In this document: positions 60,574-64,000 of the stretch, piece after piece
How the letters are laid out: every line of letters starts with the position of its first letter
How positions within the stretch are numbered: the stretch's first letter is position 1
Assembly: GCF_024266705.1 (NCBI RefSeq)
Contig: NZ_CP100757.1
Span: 620,001-684,000, forward strand
DNA from: Natrinema gelatinilyticum
Lineage (GTDB): Archaea; Halobacteriota; Halobacteria; Halobacteriales; Natrialbaceae
Direction: 5' to 3'
DNA length: 64,000 nucleotides
Made by a program: the position numbers and the translations under genes
Notes under the pieces: model-generated
Seen by the model: the letters and a program-made list of their open reading frames with translations, nothing else
The model's database searches: none
What the model was told of the DNA's origin: nothing

Positions 60574-61632
60574 CTAGAAGTCCGTCGGAAAGTACGTAAT
60601 CCGACCGAAAAGATAGGCGAAATACAGCGCGATCAACATCGCGGCGCCGACTCTTCCCAGATGCCGTTCCTCGACCATCTCGAGTTTCAGTTTCGTTTCC
60701 TGCCGTCCGACGGCCGCAGCCACGCGTCCGAGAAACACGCCGACGTCGTCTTTGGTCAGCAAGTATGTCAGGAGAATCGCAGCAGTAACCGTTTCCATCG
60801 GCAAATCCCAGTAAATCAATGGCTGTGGAACGTGATACGTCGATATCACCGCCCCGAGACCGATTCCGAGCAGTGGATTCGTGATATTACTTCCGATCAA
60901 CGTCCCGAGTGAGATTCCCTCCGCACCTTCGCGTACCCCCATTATCGCAGTCGACATCTCGGGGGAGGCAGCGCCGACACCGAGCACGAGCACACCGATG
61001 AGCGACCCTTCTAAACTGGTTCGACTGACGTAGAACTCGACTGTCCGAAACAGAACGTGAGCGGAGACGACGACGGTGAGAAGAGCCACCACCGAGATAA
61101 CGACGTCTCGTCTGGGACTGTCGGACGGTGGGTTCCTCCCCGCTTCCTGAATGATGTCACTTCGGGTCGAATAGAGAAAGGACATATAGAACAGAAACAC
61201 ACCGAGCAGAACGACACCGTCGAGACGTGAGAACATTCCGTCCCACGCGAGTATCAACGTCAGGAGCGTCGTTCCGATCATCGGCGCGTATCCCCGAACG
61301 AGGAATTTTCTCGAGAACCGAAATCCGCCCACCGCGAGGACGACGAGCCCTAATATCAGCGTTTGCTGTACCACGTCGGAACCGATATTTCCGCCCAGCA
61401 CTGTCGCCGAAAGCGTTCGGGAATCGCCCAGACCGGACACGATCTGAACCGATGAGACGAGATGTGACACGATCTCGGGGAGACTCGTTCCGATCGACAC
61501 GACCGTCAATCCGATCACGACTTCCGACAAGCCGTAGAATTTAGCGATCCGTTCTAGCTTTCGGACAACCAGTTCAGAAGCGAGTACGAGCACCAGTATG
61601 GACGACAACCCGAGAACTGCGTTAGGGCCCAT
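60574..61632 (-). CDS. Ca2+/Na+ exchanger family (CaCA) antiporter
   Basis: A 352-residue protein from the ATG at 61632 (an upstream in-frame ATG at 61662 adds ten residues). Two alpha repeats are clear: GLTVVSIGTSLPEIVSHLVS near 50-70 and GVGAASPEMSTAIMGVREGA near 225-245, with GNIGSDVVQQTL and GSNITNPLLGIGL following them. About ten helices are predicted. CaCA proteins exchange Na+ or H+ for Ca2+ or other cations. In halophiles they also serve sodium extrusion. The ion pair is unknown. Confidence 0.9.
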   Translation of the reverse strand: MGPNAVLGLSSILVLVLASELVVRKLERIAKFYGLSEVVIGLTVVSIGTSLPEIVSHLVSSVQIVSGLGDSRTLSATVLGGNIGSDVVQQTLILGLVVLAVGGFRFSRKFLVRGYAPMIGTTLLTLILAWDGMFSRLDGVVLLGVFLFYMSFLYSTRSDIIQEAGRNPPSDSPRRDVVISVVALLTVVVSAHVLFRTVEFYVSRTSLEGSLIGVLVLGVGAASPEMSTAIMGVREGAEGISLGTLIGSNITNPLLGIGLGAVISTYHVPQPLIYWDLPMETVTAAILLTYLLTKDDVGVFLGRVAAAVGRQETKLKLEMVEERHLGRVGAAMLIALYFAYLFGRITYFPTDF

Positions 61633-61888
61633 CCGATAGTATCGACTGTCATCTAACACCACTAATAGTTATCGCATACAACGAGTTATTGTGTGTGAGC
61701 GAGTGGTTCTCTTCCCTCGGGGACGTTCGCCTGAACCAGAAAGCTGCGTATCCCAAAAGCACCCGTTTTCGCCGGTGAGAACCCGAACGGAGACCGCGTC
61801 GGGGACGACTATCGGCCAGTTTCGGGCACCCTCGAACGCCACTCGGGACGAGCCAACGCTTTTGCTGTGTGCTAGCAGACGTCCCTAT

Positions 61889-62209
61889 ATGGAATGGCCA
61901 CACGATCCAGACGGTGAGGAAGGCAGCGAAGGGAAGCGAAAATACGACATGGCGATCATCGCGAAGAAGGTCGACGAGACGGAGGACTTTCCGCTCGAGC
62001 GCGACGAGTTCGTCGCCGAACACGGCGATGATCCAATTCGGATCAACTACAAGAAAGTCGTCCCGATGCGCGAGATTTTCGAGTACGCCGAACCCGAAGA
62101 GTTCGAGACGATGGTCGACATGCATAAGGCCGTCGGCGATGCCATGCGTGCCGGTGACTTCTGGGACTACCATCCGACAGGTAAGGATACCGATACGAAA
62201 CACGCCTGA
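61889..62209 (+). CDS. DUF5785-like haloarchaeal protein
   Basis: A 106-residue acidic protein from the ATG at 61889. It opens MEWPHDPDGEEGSEGKRKYD and contains ERDEFVAEHGDDPIRINYKK and MREIFEYAEPEEFETMVDMH. The pattern is a conserved haloarchaeal family of unknown function. Longer in-frame readings upstream have no support. No motif suggests a role. Confidence 0.75.
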   Translation: MEWPHDPDGEEGSEGKRKYDMAIIAKKVDETEDFPLERDEFVAEHGDDPIRINYKKVVPMREIFEYAEPEEFETMVDMHKAVGDAMRAGDFWDYHPTGKDTDTKHA

Positions 62210-62752
62210 GCGTCACACCGAGACGTCTGAGACGGCAGCATCAGTGAACTACTCCGCCCTACCGCGCTCGGGCCTCCCCGGCCCTCGCTTGTTGCGGACG
62301 GAGCTTCCTGTTTCTGTGTCGGAACGTGCAGGAACAGATCCCACAGCGGTTCCAGACTCCGCAGGCGGCTTCCCTTTACGGGCGGTTCGGAGTGTCCCGC
62401 TCCTACCGGTTGGACACTCGACCACAACCGACGATGCACGCTTGTTGTCGCGTTTGAACACCGCCGGAAGCGTGGTGAGCATCTTACTCTCACCTTCAAC
62501 CGAAGGGATAATAAGGGTGCCGATTCACACGAAACCAAGACGTGCGGGCGTTGTATCCCCTCCCTGCTCGCTTCGCTCGCTGAGGAAGGGGGCTTAGCAC
62601 CCTCAATACAGCTAAAGTAGCTCACACCGCCCGAGACGGTCGGTTCGCTCCCGACCGTCTGGAGGCACGCCTGGCGAAGGAATTTGACGATGGATACCGT
62701 ACGACGAGCGCCACGGCGCTGAACTGCCGTGCACCTGTTGGAGGACACGACC
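62210..62752 (-). mobile_element. Probable IS200/IS605-type remnant without transposase
   Basis: Minus-strand reading at 62482-62249 gives a 77-codon frame with KRASSVVVECPTGRSGTLRT, and then a compact region that ends GGCGGAGTAGTTCACTG at 62236. This end resembles the right end of haloarchaeal IS200/IS605 (TnpB) elements. A stretch with GCGAGCGAAGCGAGC (62564-62580) and GGGTGCTAAGCCCCC (62590-62606) forms palindromes. No N-terminal TnpB domain is present. It is a deleted element or palindrome-associated repeat. Confidence is moderate to low. Confidence 0.4.
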
Positions 62753-63058
62753 ATGACAGCAATAGCCAGACTCGAGATCATCCCGGTTCGAGAGGAACAC
62801 ATGTCGGACCAGATCGCCGCCGCGCTCGACGCGCTCGACGAGTTCGATATCACGTACGAACTGACGCCGATGGACACGGTCATCGAAGCTGACGACGTAA
62901 GCGAAATCTTCCAGGCCGCGGCCGCCGCACACGACGTGATCGACGAAGAACGGGTCATCACGTCGCTGGAGATCGACGATCAGCCCGGTCGGGAACAGCA
63001 CACGTCGGATCGAGTGACTACGGTCGAACACCGGCTCGGTCGTTCAGCGAGCAGGTAA
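62753..63058 (+). CDS. MTH1187-family thiamine-binding protein
   Basis: A 101-residue ferredoxin-like protein from the ATG at 62753. It opens MTAIARLEIIPVREEHMSDQ and contains FDITYELTPMDTVIEADDVS and DEERVITSLEIDDQPG. These match the MTH1187/YkoF superfamily that binds thiamine or its pyrimidine part. It may store or buffer thiamine, which the E1alpha/E1beta enzymes need. It is preceded by IS debris that may have displaced its promoter. Confidence 0.85.
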   Translation: MTAIARLEIIPVREEHMSDQIAAALDALDEFDITYELTPMDTVIEADDVSEIFQAAAAAHDVIDEERVITSLEIDDQPGREQHTSDRVTTVEHRLGRSASR

Positions 63059-63129
63059 CGACGAATCGCTCCGGAGGCGGCTGGGGAACTGGTACTGTCC
63101 GTTTTCTCGGTACCCGTCCGTTTTCTTGA

Positions 63130-63450
63130 TATCCGTTCCCGATCTACGTGAACTCGTTATTCGGCGCGCTGACCAGCCACCGTCGACCGGAATAGTGCCA
63201 CCGGTGACGGACGGTGCGTCATCCGAAGCGAGAGACGGCGGCTCCGGCAATTTCCTCGAGCCGTGCGACCCGTCCTGGTGGGGTCTCGTACTCGTTGAAC
63301 GGAGAGATGTGCTCGTCTTCGAGAGCCTCATTGGTCACGGCGTCTCGACGGCCTCGGTACCGATCACCCGTCCTCGTCGCTCGAGCTGGAGCACTGAAAC
63401 TGCCGACACGATCGCGTCTCGACCGACTGTGCGGGATCTGGCCGCCCTCG
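63130..63450 (-). pseudogene. Short-chain dehydrogenase C-terminus, frameshifted
   Basis: Read across frames on the minus strand: RVIGTEAVETP, then TNEALEDEHISPFNEYETPP, then GRVARLEEIAGAAV, then LASDDAPSVTGGTIPVDGGW. This is the C-terminal third of an SDR oxidoreductase. Frame changes occur after VETP (one base lost at the Met) and after GAAV (about two bases lost). The Rossmann N-terminus and catalytic Tyr are absent. It is a dead fragment. Confidence 0.7.
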
Positions 63451-63475
63451 TCGCAGAACGCACAGACAGTTCGGG

Positions 63476-63985
63476 CTACTCTCGAGAAAACCGGAGTTCT
63501 TTCGCAGGGTCTTCGGCGACGACCCACCAGTTGACGTCCTTCTTCGGATGTCGCCGCTCGACGTGCTCGCGAAGTTGCTCGCCGGTATCGAAGTCCTTTC
63601 CACAGAGGTTACAGCGGTGGTGATGGTGTTGTGGCGACATAACGTGAGTACGACCTCCGTCCCAATGAATCCGTGGGGTCAGATGATGCCGGTTCGAAGG
63701 ACGCCGGGTGAGCGTTCGAGTAAGCCAGATGGCCAACCGATCGAACTGAAGGAATCGCGGATGATCGACGACGAGTTCGGAAACGATGGCGAACGGAATC
63801 GCGATCATGACGACGACGCCGATCACGTCCAGCGTTATCTCGGCGTCGGTCGCAACGACGACGGCGATGACGTCTTCCGACACGCCGAAGATGATGCCGA
63901 TAACGAAGAACTCGAGCAAGCGTTTCAACCGTTGAATGTGCATATTTCGTGCTACGATCTGTAGATAGGAGAGGGCTTCTCTCAC
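63476..63985 (-). CDS. Membrane protein with a C-terminal C2H2 zinc finger
   Basis: A 169-residue protein from GTG 63985; an ATG at 63943 is equally plausible. Residues 25-75 form two membrane helices (LEFFVIGIIFGVSEDVIAVV and IGVVVMIAIPFAIVSELVV). After a basic linker comes HHHHRCNLCGKDFDTGEQLR with EHVERRHPKKD, a C2H2 finger (C-x2-C-x12-H-x4-H spacing). The internal Met at MSPQHHHHRC could start a second, separate zinc-finger protein in the same frame. A membrane-tethered zinc finger would be unusual. It overlaps no other gene. Confidence 0.6.
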   Translation of the reverse strand: MREALSYLQIVARNMHIQRLKRLLEFFVIGIIFGVSEDVIAVVVATDAEITLDVIGVVVMIAIPFAIVSELVVDHPRFLQFDRLAIWLTRTLTRRPSNRHHLTPRIHWDGGRTHVMSPQHHHHRCNLCGKDFDTGEQLREHVERRHPKKDVNWWVVAEDPAKELRFSRE

Positions 63986-64000
63986 CGGCGATAGACAGGT

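Noticed and set aside
1..64000. CRISPR arrays, rRNA or tRNA genes
   Set aside because: No regularly spaced repeats, cloverleaf-like segments or conserved rRNA blocks were found on reading; a tRNAscan and CRISPR finder run would settle this.

Overview
The window is haloarchaeal (class Halobacteria). It is GC-rich, its proteins are strongly acidic, and it carries Tat signals with lipobox cysteines, a halocyanin-type copper protein, an RdfA/SMC-related pair, DUF106, an archaeal P1/L12 stalk protein, class III PHA synthases and haloarchaeal-type insertion sequences. No rRNA, tRNA or CRISPR array was seen. Genus cannot be fixed from the sequence alone.

Layout. 1-4.4 kb: a truncated HPP membrane protein diverges from an amino-acid permease fused to two UspA domains; a second APC permease follows on the minus strand. 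4.8-11.6 kb is a mobile, patched zone. A DUF106 (EMC3/YidC-like) gene lies between two exact 22-bp direct repeats, with an intact IS5-type element in its upstream region. Next come two small genes, an rdfA plus archaeal SMC-related operon, and a decayed IS630 element. 11.7-15.4 kb: a minus-strand 2-oxoacid dehydrogenase operon (E1alpha, E1beta, free lipoyl protein, E2 core), bounded by IS remnants. 15.5-22.9 kb: two secreted lipoproteins, a winged-helix regulator, a thioredoxin-reductase-like flavoprotein and an HxlR regulator whose shared promoter region was split by an IS1595 element, a HAD hydrolase and a proteasome-like pseudogene.

22.9-63 kb is a stress-type island. It holds five intact UspA genes plus one broken and one remnant copy, two PHA synthases, a short B12-dependent ribonucleotide reductase, DUF2267, two Hsp20s, and CBS proteins, two of which carry a ribosome-hibernation-like C-terminal domain. 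It also holds a solitary P1/L12 stalk protein, a phosphoribosyltransferase, a SagB-type nitroreductase, a site-2 protease with CBS domains, halocyanin, SulP, phosphate-symporter-like and Ca/Na-exchanger transporters, and a PfkB sugar kinase followed by gap and pgk. The family content recalls the bacterial DosR-type dormancy regulon (Usp, Hsp20, class II RNR, PfkB kinase, PRTase, nitroreductase, CBS, hibernation factor). This analogy is inference. The main message of the window is a possible archaeal hypoxia/quiescence island that couples carbon storage, nucleotide supply, protein protection and ribosome parking.

Mobile DNA: intact IS5-type and IS1595 elements with 8-bp target duplications, a decayed IS630, an ISH6-like fragment, and several IS200/IS605-type palindromic ends, one of which interrupts a Usp gene.
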